A stretch of DNA of 64,000 nucleotides, taken from positions 661,001 through 725,000 of the forward strand of contig BSQZ01000128.1 in NCBI GenBank assembly GCA_033239005.1, written 5' to 3'. The notes beneath the pieces are model-generated. The model was not told the DNA's origin, did no database searches, and worked only from the letters and a program-made list of their open reading frames with translations. This DNA comes from Lamellibrachia satsuma (taxonomy: Eukaryota > Annelida > Polychaeta > Sabellida > Siboglinidae). Every line of letters begins with the position of its first letter. Within the stretch, counting starts at the first letter, position 1. Position numbers and translations under genes: made by a program. This document shows, piece after piece, positions 11,201 through 20,989 of the stretch.

Positions 11201-14068
11201 ATTAAGTGGCTGAACTGGGCTAAGTTCTGTGAACTTACAAAAAGTGTGGGAATACGTTACCATGCTTCCTTCACAAAACTGCATCGATTCACTTGGGAGC
11301 TGCATATGTAAAAGCTCTTTCCTAAGGAATCTCCCTCCTTGACACCGGTCTTCAACATGCATGGTTTGTCTGCAACAAATACACACCTATAGTATATACC
11401 TGGCCTTATTGTGCAAGGCTTGTCAGCAACAAATATACACACCTCTATATTAGTGGGTCTATCATGCAGAGCTTGTCTGAAAAAAATATGCACACCTCTA
11501 TTTTAATAGGCTTATCATTCAGGGCTTGTCAGCAACATTTACACCCACCTCTATACCGATATGCCTATCATGCAGGGCTTGTCAGAAACAAATACACACA
11601 CCTCTATGTTAATGGGCCTATCATGCAGAACTTGTCAGCAACAATTACACATACTTCTATGTTAATGGGCCTATCATGTAGGGCTTGTCAGCAACAATTA
11701 CACATACCTCTATGTTAATGGGCCTATCGTGTAGGGCTTGTCAGCAACAATTACACACACCGTTATGTTAATGGGCGGCAGGGCCTATCATTCAAGGCTT
11801 GTCATCAGCAAATGCAGCAGCACAAATATCTATGCTCAACGATGTCAGACATTGGGTCCATTCTCAATACATTTTTGGCATGTCTTTTTCAGACTAATTA
11901 GTAGTAGTAAATTCACACACAAATTTTACCTATCTAATATCCACTACACAACATGCTGGCTCCTCTGCACAGATACAGGCACCGATCTTCCCAGGAGTTT
12001 TAAAATTCCTTGTTTCATCCTCCGGACTCTTTATACAGCCCTTGGTAGGAGTCCGTGTGACTCCCTGGTTTAGAGTACAATAAATCCACTGCTAAACTGG
12101 CTGAAGTCGATGTGCGTGCATGTGCTGCCATCTTGAATCGGCTCCGGGCTGTACCGAACGGTCCTACTCGCTTATGTTTGTTCAAAAATACACGTGACCA
12201 CGGAGCAGTGGTGCTGCTCTCAGATTGAACTTTCTTCAAGTAATATAATTTCACTACTAACTAAAACATTAAGAAGCTAATCCATGATTCGGCCTATTAT
12301 CTTCAAAACGGAGGTGCTCGCTTCTATTTAAATCTAATATTTCCAACGCTATTGCCATTTTCCCATAAATTTAATAGCAACGTGCAGGCACAAGAAATGG
12401 ACTGAAATCAAACAGACAATTTTTAAATGTTTTTTTATGAAATCAAAAAGTGGAATAATTTCCTAAATAATAAAGATATTGACATATTGGTAAAAAAAGG
12501 TTAAGGTAGCATATTTAGGCTATTTAAGGTCAGATGTGGGGTCAACTACATAAGGACTGGAATTTAAATGTCAATTCCGATTCTGGAAAATTTGTAATTG
12601 GTGTTTTGCTTTTAAAAGTAGTTGCAATTGGTGAAAATGTAATTGGTATTTAAAAAAAATATTAAAATTACGTCTTCTAGCTTTTTCACTCAAATTATTC
12701 ACTACAAATACCGGTACTCAATATTTGCTTGAATTTTGTAATTGTTTTTAAGATAATTTAATTTACTTTGGGCTCTGCTTTAAAGAGTATTTAGCTGGGT
12801 GATTTTATTAGCTTGTTATTCATTATGCTCTGTTGATTTTAATTGAATAAATACATGGTAGTATTTTATTTGGATTTGATTGTTCTTTGTATGTGTCGAT
12901 AATTTGTAGCACGCTTAATTGCAATAAATTCTCCCATTATATTGGACGTTTGCTATTTAACATTAGTTTAAACAGCAGTACAACAGCGTTATGCAACATA
13001 TTTTGGCTTTTGTTTACCAAACTTCTCTACCAAAAAGACTTAGCAATCTTTTCATTGAGAATTTGCATTACTATGGTGCATACTCGTCAGCCATTCGATC
13101 TGGTTGAACGTACATCTTAATGTGTCACAGCAGAATTCTAGCAGCATCGATTTCTTAGAACTGCCAGGGACTTATTGGTCGTCCTGGTCAACTTGTCAGT
13201 CGTCGTGAAAACTGCGATTTGACCAGAATCTCCCACTTTTAGAACACATTCAGATAAAAAACCGCTAGCACGATTAAATTTATATTCTTGACTGTACTTG
13301 CAAACGGTTAGTTGAATTGCCCCAAAACCATGATTTTTTTTCAATTCAAAATTCAAGGGATCAGTTATATCTTCAGAAGGATTTGCTATAGGCATGAGAG
13401 ATCATGGATCAGCTATAGCTGAAGATTTGTTATATAAATAGCTGTGACTGATTATCATTAGGGGTCAGTACAAGGAGATGTGCTGTGGAGAACCGTTTTC
13501 TAGCTATCTGGCTAAATTGCTATGCCTATGGCAATGCTGTAACTGTCTTTAGCAACGCCAATGGTCTATATACTAATAGTATGTGACATGTTTGTATAGA
13601 CATAAACATAGACAAATTTTAAATCTGAGTTCTAGTCATCCGACACGTTACCCTTAGGCTTAGGCTGAGCATGATGTAACACATTGAATGTCCATAGCCG
13701 AGGCATAGCCAATGCCATGAATGATAATTTATATATAGTATAATTTAATCAAACTTCCATAGCGACAGAGAACAGCATGTTCAGCATCGACAAATCTCAT
13801 TTTATATTAATCATGCAGGTGCCACGTTATGCATCGTAAATAATAACGTGAACGCCTGTCCCATCGCCGCTTTGACGTCCCTCCCTGTCTAACTTACGCC
13901 GGGATTTTACACCTTACGTTACGGCCTACGCAGCACCTGCAAATTACTTCCCAAAACTTCTAAAAAATAACTAGAAATGTTTACTTTTGATTATCAGATA
14001 ATAGTTACAAAAACGCACATTCATTATTATGCATACTTACTATGATCGCTACAAGAGATGAGTTCCAT
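2073..14068 (-). CDS. TTF2: TTF2/lodestar-type transcription termination factor gene, 5' half (partial, 8 exons recognised)
   Basis: Transcription termination factor 2 is a SNF2-family, DNA-dependent ATPase that releases RNA polymerase II transcripts in the nucleus. Minus-strand exons rebuilt from splice sites are 14041-14068, 11261-11369, 7792-7876, 6209-7027, 5401-5542, 4719-4895, 3468-3549 and 2073-2212. Domain order matches the family: a GRF zinc finger (MELISCSDHN then KPCMLKTGVKEGD, GKSFYIC), a YYRCVVGRRE..WCG segment, a 273-codon low-complexity linker with DDDDDCMIVDSPSF, the LPDGGAKLRDKIAEL segment, LYGGRMTAARLREVGHVTTE, and the SNF2 entry DDPAGLTIPL..HQRQALTWL ending GGILG. Phases agree at every junction except 11261/7876. 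A direct join there would create a stop, so one small exon is probably missing from my model. The helicase motifs lie beyond the left edge. Family assignment is from remembered homology, not a search. Confidence 0.85.
2889..3437. repeat. 42-bp minisatellite (about 13 units) in a TTF2 intron
   Basis: Tandem 42-bp units contain gtgtcattgcagagaaac and catacgtct. The array lies 30-580 bp downstream (minus sense) of the donor at 3468. Each unit contains ACGTATGTTTCTCT, similar to the true donor context ACGTAAGTTTTCT. The units are open in frame on both strands but are not coding. Confidence 0.94.
3468..3549 (-). CDS. TTF2: TTF2 exon with LYGGRMTAARLREVGHVTTE
   Basis: The exon encodes S-LYGGRMTAARL then REVGHVTTEALERLHT, a strongly conserved block just upstream of the SNF2 domain in TTF2. 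The acceptor GGCGGCAG leaves the correct phase for a Ser codon; the donor is GTAAGT. It is sandwiched between two minisatellites, of 42-bp and 45-bp unit. Confidence 0.87.
3633..4176. repeat. 45-bp minisatellite (about 12 units) in a TTF2 intron
   Basis: Highly uniform 45-bp units contain agttcaccagactccacc and aacagcaaaacacgaga. The main variation is a two-state site (gagacc versus gagaac) plus cgaga/caaga. Unlike its neighbour arrays, the unit shows no likeness to the adjacent splice site. Confidence 0.94.
4178..4375 (+). mobile_element. LINE ORF2 C-terminal fragment (degenerate)
   Basis: In shifting frames this reads GHVFRM near 4197-4212, then GLTRGTATRRAQD and NWRELV. This is the tail that follows the reverse transcriptase in many LINE ORF2 proteins. 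It is broken by stops and frameshifts and lies in a TTF2 intron, antisense to the gene. Confidence 0.6.
4719..4895 (-). CDS. TTF2: TTF2 linker exon before YGGRMT
   Basis: This 59-codon exon runs from AGVSVASMAQTKPK to LSQHAYQQMFA, with acceptor TTTTTTTGCAG and donor GTAAGT. Its phases (2 nt in, 1 nt out) fit both neighbours. Confidence 0.75.
5401..5542 (-). CDS. TTF2: TTF2 exon with LPDGGAKLR segment
   Basis: The exon begins SVLRTANLKALPDGGAKLR and continues as a probable coiled coil (KIAELTNQISQLDISIKR). It enters in phase 0 after GGTACAG and leaves in phase 1 at GTATTG. The LPD(K/G)G.(K/R)L pattern recurs ahead of the helicase domain in TTF2 proteins. Confidence 0.8.
5925..6200 (+). mobile_element. 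LINE ORF2 C-terminal fragment in TTF2 intron
   Basis: The plus strand reads MMWEGHMVQME and, in other frames, GRP.LRKEDC-like and DRGEVERDS segments. This is the RW.GH..RM...GRP...W pattern of LINE ORF2 tails. It ends next to the TTF2 donor at 6209 and is antisense to the gene. Confidence 0.55.
6209..7027 (-). CDS. TTF2: TTF2 large low-complexity linker exon
   Basis: This 273-codon exon runs from NLPAPMKDLNVNQ to VLAKQT, between acceptor CTGTTACAG and donor GTGAGT, in phase 0 at both ends. It is rich in Ser, Lys and Pro and contains an acidic patch, DDDDDCMIVDSPSF, that looks like a SUMO-interaction or acidic docking motif (inference). The long open frame and flanking splice sites support it; the sequence is poorly conserved. 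Confidence 0.78.
7054..7556. mobile_element. Fold-back MITE, family A, copy 2
   Basis: The left arm has caaaagtcatggtttggggc and a gcaactacaatcaataacatcg stretch. The right arm has ttggttgtagttgcaaatgg and aagccattacttctgtttcc. It lies in a TTF2 intron between 7027 and 7792. Confidence 0.75.
7792..7876 (-). CDS. TTF2: TTF2 exon encoding the segment after the GRF finger
   Basis: The exon reads HYYRCVVGRREKLNWCGYW, resembling the conserved aromatic/Cys/Trp segment that follows the GRF finger in TTF2. The acceptor is TTTCAG and the donor GTGAGA. It ends in phase 0, matching the next exon. The upstream partner exon, in 7.9-11.2 kb, was not found. Confidence 0.65.
8050..9650. other. Region without recognised gene (TTF2 intron)
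   Basis: No exon I can support. One TTF2 exon is expected between 7876 and 11261. A minus-strand stretch around 8500-8650 reads HCRPH in one frame and QEDEIGLL in another, but no frame gives both a correct phase and family likeness. Confidence 0.5.
10192..10838. mobile_element. Fold-back MITE, family A, copy 3
   Basis: The left arm begins aaagggaaacaaaactaatg and includes taactacaattaagaatagc. The right arm includes gttgatttagttgcacgagg and ends ccacgacttttgttttg. It lies in a TTF2 intron. Confidence 0.78.
11261..11369 (-). CDS. TTF2: TTF2 exon 2, GRF zinc finger core
   Basis: The exon reads KPCMLKTGVKEGD, then GKSFYIC, then NRCSFVKEA, which is the GRF-type finger spacing. The acceptor is TTGTTGCAG just before 11369. 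The donor GTAACG after 11261 is weak. A minisatellite of acceptor-like units starts directly upstream of this acceptor, at higher coordinates. Confidence 0.82.
11375..11815. repeat. Degenerate ~54-bp minisatellite (about 8 units) carrying copies of the TTF2 exon 2 acceptor
   Basis: Units share cttgtcagcaacaa and atgttaatgggcctatc. On the minus strand each aligns with the true acceptor context TTGTTGCAG/ACAAACCATGC of exon 2. In most units the AG is changed (GCTG); one unit near 11464-11490 keeps CAG. Confidence 0.88.
12530..12690. mobile_element. Possible relic of the hAT-like family
   Basis: Dense gtaattggt/gtaattg motifs resembling the subterminal zone of the 24.2-25.4 kb element. The ends are not found. 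A similar remnant (gtatggctgggaccaatatg) lies near 57080. Confidence 0.35.
13133..13356. mobile_element. Fold-back MITE, family A, partial copy
   Basis: Only one half is recognisable: gaatctcccacttttagaac, then ttgactgtacttgcaaacgg and cccaaaaccatga. The opposite arm appears to be missing. Confidence 0.6.
14041..14068 (-). CDS. TTF2: TTF2 exon 1 (start codon)
   Basis: The ATG is at 14066-14068, followed by MELISCSDH and a consensus donor GTAAGT directly after 14041. It ends in phase 1 and joins the next exon to form an Asn codon. It supplies the first Cys and His of the GRF finger, which is why this start was chosen. It is only 28 nt, so some doubt remains. Confidence 0.62.
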
Positions 14069-14837
14069 TTTTCGAATTACTCAGAAATTAGAACAATCGA
14101 GAACTACACATTTCGAAACTAGACTAGGGCGATATTAACAATATTCAAATTTGGTGAAACCCCATATTGGCCAATCACGTCATTTCTGGTTACCGTATTG
14201 ACTTCACGATGTACCATAGCAAAAACCTGAAAGGAATACCATGCGTGTTTGCGGTATACGTGACGTTTTGTTTATTTGAGACGATAAGGAATGCATAGAC
14301 ATTAACAAAAATATTCAAAACCATGGGGTTATATTGAATATGTTATTTAGTGAGCAGTAGCGCGCATGAGCTATCAAATGAGCAAGTGCACATTAAAACG
14401 GTATACACGGTCACATTGTAGCGGTAGCCGCGTGATTGCAATAATTGAGACGTCAAACAAATTTCAAGCGCCATTTTCACTTTCTTCCATTTATTATTTC
14501 GCTTGCATGTTATCATGTTACCGTTTCAAGATTTTTAACTGAACTTGCTCTTACAAAAATGCAATGTTCAACTCAAGATCTCATTCAAGTATTTCGTGTT
14601 GGTTTTCATTCATAGCACAGCGATATTTGTTTTCCGAGTATTGTCGATGGAATCGTAATGCGAGTATGGGTCTTAATTAAATGTTGCTTTGGATGACAAT
14701 ATAAACTTATATGTAATATTTTTTTAATAATGCAAGCGCTCGTGCTATGGCAGCCCATTATCAAGCTGGCGTTCTGGTCATCCTACGTCCACTTTTTTTG
14801 TAGAAATTTCACCGATTGTGACATTACATATGGTGAT

Positions 14838-16040
14838 ATAATATTATTATTATTATACCGAACTTATAAAGCGGTCTTTTCATACATAAAAGCCTGATCA
14901 AAAGCGCTGTACACAATTAATAGAATAATCAAAGACAATAAAAACAACGCATAAAAACGATAACATGATAGAAAAATTAAATATTATGAAAGACTGGATA
15001 TAATAAGATGAATATGTATATACTGTTTTTAAAATGTAATAATAAAAGAGAAAAACTGACTAGAAAGAGTTAAGCACATGAGACAGGAACAAATGTGTTA
15101 GCAGTTTCTTGAAAGTGTTCAGAGTTTTTGCTTCACGAATGTGAGCCGGTAGCGCATTCCACAACTTTAGCTGCTGAACACTGGAGGTTTCTGTCGCCGT
15201 AAGTAACTGTTCTAGCCCTATGAACTTCTAGTGTCGCTGAATCCATGGATCGTAGCGTTCTTCTTGGTTGGTACACATTCAGCATGTCCGATATATATCA
15301 TGGAGCCTGTCCATGTAGGGCTTTATATGTGCGCATCAGGATTTTGAATTGCACACGATAGTTAACAGGTAACCAGTGCAGGTTTTTCAACACTGATGTG
15401 ATGTGGCTGTAGCGCGATGTTCTGGTTACAATCCGTGTCGCGGTGTTCTGCACACGTTGTAACTTGTTAATTGATGTCTGGTGAAGTCCACTGAGCAGAG
15501 CATTACGATAGTCTAGACGTGATGCTACAAGCCCGTTGACTAATGATTGAGTGGCATCGTTTGTGAGATAACGCCTAATATGCCCAATGTTGCGGAGCTG
15601 ATAGTATCGAGACCTACAGACACTGTTCAAATGTTGTTCCATGTTCATGGCAGAGTCGAAGATAACACCCAGGTTTTTCACACTGTTCACTGATGTAATG
15701 TCAGTGTCGCCAACACGCACAGTGACATTTTCCATCTGCATGGCATTATGCTTGGATGTGAACAACACAACCTCAGTCTTTTCACTGTTCTGTTTTAGAA
15801 TGTTTACTCGCATCCATCTTTCAATGTCCGTGAGGCACCTCTCAATTAGTTCCAGGGAATCTGTTTGGGCTGCACCGTCCTTCGGCTTGAACGAGATGTA
15901 CAATTGGGTGTCATCCGCATAGAAGTAATAACACAGTCCATACCGACGGATAATGGCTCCTAGTGGTTTTGAGTATGTAATAAATGTACAATATGCATAG
16001 GCCCCAGCTATGATCTGATCTTTATTTAACTGCATATGTG
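14838..16040 (-). mobile_element. LINE fragment, 3' half (reverse transcriptase, TAA-repeat 3' end)
   Basis: On the minus strand 15298-16035 is open and contains YADDTQLYISF (RT catalytic block), NLGVIFDSAMNMEQH, then LHWLPVNYRVQFKI and TYKALHG. This is the RT palm, thumb and C-terminal region of a Jockey/I-superfamily LINE. Homology continues with stops to about 15060. The element appears to end in ttattattatta on the plus strand (TAA repeats at its 3' end) near 14838. The 5' half is missing and no start codon is convincing. Confidence 0.85.
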
Positions 16041-16126
16041 TTGCCTTTTGTATAATGCGTATCGACTTATAGTTTATATGTTATTCTGAATTGAGGTGCT
16101 TGAGACGCGCTGTAGTCTGTCCACCC

Positions 16127-16172
16127 TGGTAGCACCTCTAATGACCCTTCTGGGTCATTAGAGGTGCTACCA
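16127..16172. repeat. Perfect 21-bp hairpin at junction of two opposed LINE fragments
   Basis: Arms 16127-16147 and 16152-16172 are exact reverse complements around a 4-nt loop (ttct). The right arm is the 5' start of the plus-strand LINE fragment. Confidence 0.9.
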
Positions 16173-17050
16173 CTCTTCTTACTCTACATAAATGACATGA
16201 ATGGGAACATCAAATATCCTAACCGCCTTTTTGCAGATGATAGTATTATATATCGTAAAATTTCTTCCAAAACCGACCACGAAATTCTCCAAACTGACCT
16301 AAGCCAACTCCAAACATGGTCAGACAAATGGCAAATGGAATTTAATGTATCTAAATGCGTCCACCTTCCAATAACAAACAAAACTAAACCCAGCACACAC
16401 AAGTACTCGCTTTCTGGCCAGCTATTATCCACCGTATCCAGCCACTCATACCTCGGAGTAAAATTGGATTCCAAATTAAACTTGACAAATCACGTCACTG
16501 ACATAACTTCAAAATCTTCGAAATGTTTAGGCATGATTAAACGAACTCTTGGCCCATGTAAACCCGAAGTTAAGCAAACACCCTACAACATGCTAATCCG
16601 GCCAAAACTTGAATACTCTTCACCCATATGGAATCCCCACACCTTTTCACAAGTTAAAAGCCTTGAAAGAGTGTAACACTCTGCTGCCAGATTTGTTAAA
16701 AAATTATTACAGACGGAACACAAATCCAGCAGATCTAATTACTGCCCTTGGATGGCCAACCCTCGAACGAAGGCGCATTATCAAACAAGCCACTACCTTC
16801 TACAAAATTCTAAACAACATTATTGAGATCACCCCCCCCCCCCTCCTCCAGGCCTACTAACTCGCTCTCGAACCCGTGGACAATACATAGCCCCCAAGTG
16901 TCGTATAAATGCAATGGTCTTTTCATTTTATCCCAGAGCCATTCGCATATGGAATATGATTCCATCAAAAATTACCAACATAAAAAACCCTAAATCATTT
17001 CAAGAAGCTATTATGGAACTCCCTTCACCACACCTCCTCACCTAAACTGC
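16164..17050 (+). mobile_element. LINE reverse transcriptase fragment (FADD type)
   Basis: The plus strand opens LFLLYINDM..., RLFADDSIIYRK, LSQLQTWSDKWQMEF, SYLGVKLDSKLNLTNH and CLGMIKRTLG, typical of a non-LTR reverse transcriptase. The frame stops at 16674-16676, then resumes in another frame as NPADLITALGWPTLERRR, with RAIRIWNMIPSKI later. This is a broken 5'-truncated copy, opposite in orientation to its left neighbour. Confidence 0.85.
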
Positions 17051-17384
17051 CTTTAAAACACAGTGCTCAGCGTAAACTTATCCATGGTGTGGGTATGGAG
17101 ACTGTCTATGTGTGCATGTGGCAAGGCAGCGACAGTATCCATACACACAACCAACCTATTAAAAGTTTTCGTTAAACATCCTATACATAAAATAAATAAA
17201 ACTATCAGATAAAAAACATTTCAGCAACATTAATGATACTAGTCTTTTAATCGAATGTACTACCCACAGCGCATGCGCACAAACTCCTGCGTTAGCCCAA
17301 GTTTGGGCTGTTTGGAGTAAACTACTTGAGACTTGAGACAGACTACCGAATATAATATATCACATATGTCATCATGCAGGCACA

Positions 17385-17640
17385 GAATACTCAGGTTTGA
17401 GCATGTTTGCCGTATAAAAAGATATAACATTGTTAGGCAAGCATACGCACAGGACTTCTAAGGATAGCAGAAGAGAGGAAAGCCACTGAAGAAGTGAAGT
17501 GACCAGATCAGGAATGATACTGGGCTCCAGCTATTTACAGCAGAGCGTGATGCTATAAATAGAACAGAATGGAGGGGTGCAACTTCCCGGAGGACAGCGA
17601 TCGAGGGGTCAGTGTGGCTTATGCTTTTAAGTCAAGTAAG
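17385..17640 (+). mobile_element. LINE ORF2 C-terminal tail fragment
   Basis: In shifting frames this reads LRFEHVCRI near 17390, then a sparse tail ending with TEWRGATSRRTAIEGSVW. It is the common LINE ORF2 C-terminal pattern, with multiple stops. Confidence 0.5.
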
Positions 17641-18349
17641 TCATTTTTAATTGATGTCTGACGCAGTCTTAATTTGAATAAATGTGGTTTGTGTTGGTAA
17701 GTTTGTTCTGAATTATAATATTTTTTATTTTTAAATGAAACCGTTTGAGTTTAAATTGCATGACCCCTTAAACAATTGAAACTGTATAGTTGATTTGGTT
17801 AGGTTGAGTTGGTAATATAATTATTATGCTACATCAGTCGAAGCATGGACATTGACGCTGTACCGGTGATGAGTTAAACCAACTGAAAGTCATTGCAACA
17901 CAACGAAAACAATTAAACATGCAATTGTTTTTTGTAAGAAATTTATGACTTAAAATCAACAATAATTATCGATATTTTAGAGACACAATTTTGTCAAGCT
18001 TAAATTTAAAAGTCGAATTTTATATTTCCATATAGTAAAATTTAACTGGGGTTGATTTGCGTCTTGGTAGTCTAGGTTCTCTTCCTCTTTGCTCATGACA
18101 TCAGCCTAAAACATCAGCCTAAAACAATTCAAATATTGTCTCTGCGCCTAAGTTGCTAAGGATTTTACAGCCATGGATGCAACTGACTGTCCCTCAGCCG
18201 CTGACAAGTTTGGCCTTTGAAGAGTTGTGGTTAGGCTGTCAACACGGCGAAGTAAACGTTCGCCCAAAGCAAGCCCATAAAATAAATAAAATGTCTTCCT
18301 AATTTATGATAATGAACACCTCTGACCCGTGCGTTCATTTCCGTGTCTG

Positions 18350-18526
<177 letters not shown>

Positions 18527-18539
18527 GCCATGTTTTAAT

Positions 18540-20165
18540 TGCACTGTCTACTCCGATTAGCCCTCTTTCGCCAGTTGGTGGTCTGAACATCTGGCAGACG
18601 TTGATGATGTGGTCCGCTTGCGCGGTGAGTCGAAGAAGCAGTGGAACATTGATGGTTCTGCCACCTGCCACTGTATCTTCAGCTGATTCTTAGCCAGGAG
18701 TCCTTAGAGACGTCTGGCGGTACAGACTGCAGGAGTCGTTGCGCTGCATGGGCGAAGGGCCGACGGGATTTCAACCGATTGCGGATTGGTGGGATCGTCA
18801 CAACATCGTGTAGAACTAAGGAGGTGGGAGACGTTCTTCATTGCTGTGGAGGAGAGTGCCAGTGTTGCTGCTTCTCTGCATAGATTGGCTGGAGCAATCC
18901 CAGCTAGGATGGGCTGTTTGTTGACTGGGGTGGCACGGAGGCAGACTGTGACGACACGGAAGGAGTTGTTCAGTGGGGCATCCAGCTTCTTTGTGTGGGT
19001 GCTCTTGCCCCAGACTGGTGCGCAGTTCTCGGCAGTAGAGAAAACCAGTGCCTGAGCATAGATGTTTATAGGGTCTTGGCTTCAGGCGGCTGATGAGCGA
19101 CACGCGGGAAGTAACCTTGGCCTTCGTGTTCTCCAGGTGTTGTAAGAAAGTCAACGTCCTCTCTAGCTTCACGCCTATGTAGGCTGGGGTCGCTTGGAAG
19201 CTTAGTTGTTTGTTGTTAACAAACACGCTCAGCACACGGTTGGATTATTTGTGGTTGATGTGGAAAGCCGCCGACACAGTCTTGCCCATGCTCAGCTGAA
19301 GTCCTCATCGGTTCAGATAAGCTGCCAGGATGTTCATGTCTTCGTTATGTCCTTCTTTCACTGCCTCCCATATTGGTCTGTAGAGTAGGACAGCCAGGTC
19401 GTCAGCGTAACCGTACTTGTGGGAAGTCGTTTCCGGCAGTTCGTGGATGTAGATGTTGAATAGCAGCAGTGCATGCACGGAACCTTGTGTGACGCCGTTC
19501 TTCAGTCTACTCAGCCTGTTCTATTGTCCGCCGTTGGTAGTGAACGAGGGCGAAGCTGCGGTTGGTCAGGATCTCCATAATGAAACTAACCAGGTGCTTG
19601 TCCGGTGTGGTCTTCGGGAATTTCAGATGGAGTCCTCGTAGCCACGCAGTGTCACAGGAAGTGATGTATAGTAGCACTACTCCAGCGTTCTCATTTACTT
19701 GGAAGCTGTCCTCGATGTCTTGGGTGAGTAGTGTTATCTGATCCACTGTTGACCTGCCACGACGAAAGCCAGCTTGTTCTCTTTGGAGTTGCGTGTCTAT
19801 CACCGGTGTGAGGCGACTGTGCTGCAGACTTTTCAGGATGTTTGTGTGGTGCACACAGCAAGGAGATAGGTCGTTGTTGTTTTGGGTCGTCCCTCTGTTT
19901 GTTCGTCTTCGGCGGGACAATGTCAGGTTTTCGGTATCTTACCCCTGTGTGGGCATGTCGAAAGATAGGAACATAGCCACGAAGAAGCTTCTTTTGCCCT
20001 GGTGGACGACGAACTTCGGATGGATGTTGTCACGACCTGGTGCCTTGCCTGTGTTGAGTTGGCTGTTGATGGTTTGCCAGGCTCTGCGGTAGGAGTGGGT
20101 GAAGTCGATGGATTCGACAATCTCCGTCCAACGTTCGATCGCAACGCTTCTCGTTTAACCTGTTT
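18540..20165 (-). mobile_element. Degenerate LINE reverse transcriptase region
   Basis: On the minus strand are REQAGFRRGRSTVDQITLL and TQDIEDSFQVNENAGVVLL (about 19.7 kb), the FADDLA-type palm region near 19.4 kb, then AYIGVKLERTLTFLQHLENT and KAKVTSRVSLISRLK (about 19.1 kb). Downstream is a C-terminal portion to about 18.55 kb. Several frameshifts separate the blocks, so it is a dead copy. Confidence 0.78.
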
Positions 20166-20669
20166 ATTACAATTGAAGCTGCTCTTTCCACTTCTTATCT
20201 TGTTTTGGCTTATGTGTGGGTGCGCAGGAGTTCAGAACAATTCTTGTTTCAACCGTTCTCAAATTTGCCACAGCTTTGCATCACACTTTGGGGAATTTTT
20301 GACTAGCTTTGTTATTTCATATGTGGTATCCAAAGCTTGTTTCAATATCGTTACTCTCCTGATACAATCAGCACAGGCCAGAATGTTCGAAGCAGTGGTC
20401 CGGCGACACATGCCTATAGCTGTTCGGTCGAAGTGGTTTTTAAAATTACGCCCCTGCTGAATTATGGAAAATGTATTGTTTTGTGATTTGTTTTACTTAT
20501 GAGAAAAAATGGCGTACATTGAGTTGCAAACCTGTTTATTTTGTAAAACTATTTAAACTACTTTTAATAAATTGTTTGTGATGTTCCTAAATATAGTAGA
20601 ATGAATGGCATATATATATAATACATTATTATGTAGGATCATCACCGTCGCCGCACCCACCAACTATAT

Positions 20670-20803
20670 ACTACTACCTCCACCTCCACCTCCACCGCCA
20701 CCGCCACAGCCACAGCCACAGCCACAGCCACAGCCACAGCCACAGCCACAGCCACCGCCACCGCCACCGCCACAGCCACAGCCACCGCCACCGCCACCGC
20801 CAA
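20670..20803. repeat. CCACCG/CCACAG hexamer repeat
   Basis: Tandem (CCACCG)n and (CCACAG)n, giving Pro-Pro or Pro-Gln frames. The open frame 20605-20991 that contains it ends MVRLITVRHRAAVL... with no recognisable domain. I do not call it a gene. Confidence 0.9.
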
Positions 20804-20989
20804 ATAATGCTTTAAGTTTAGTATCCGCTTTATTTCATCACGTGCTGGAGCATATAAATCGTTTACGTAGTTTGTCTCTTCAGATGGTCCGTCTTATAAC
20901 TGTGCGACACCGTGCAGCTGTCCTCATTTATCGTCTTGACCCGAACGGCCGAAGGCTGGAGTTGATATCGGATCCGGGTGATCCAGAAT

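Noticed and set aside
12015..12254. Minus-strand frame beginning AAGATGGCAGCAC as a TTF2 first exon
   Set aside because: Good start context but lacks the Cys/His needed for the GRF finger; the 14041-14068 exon fits in sequence and phase.
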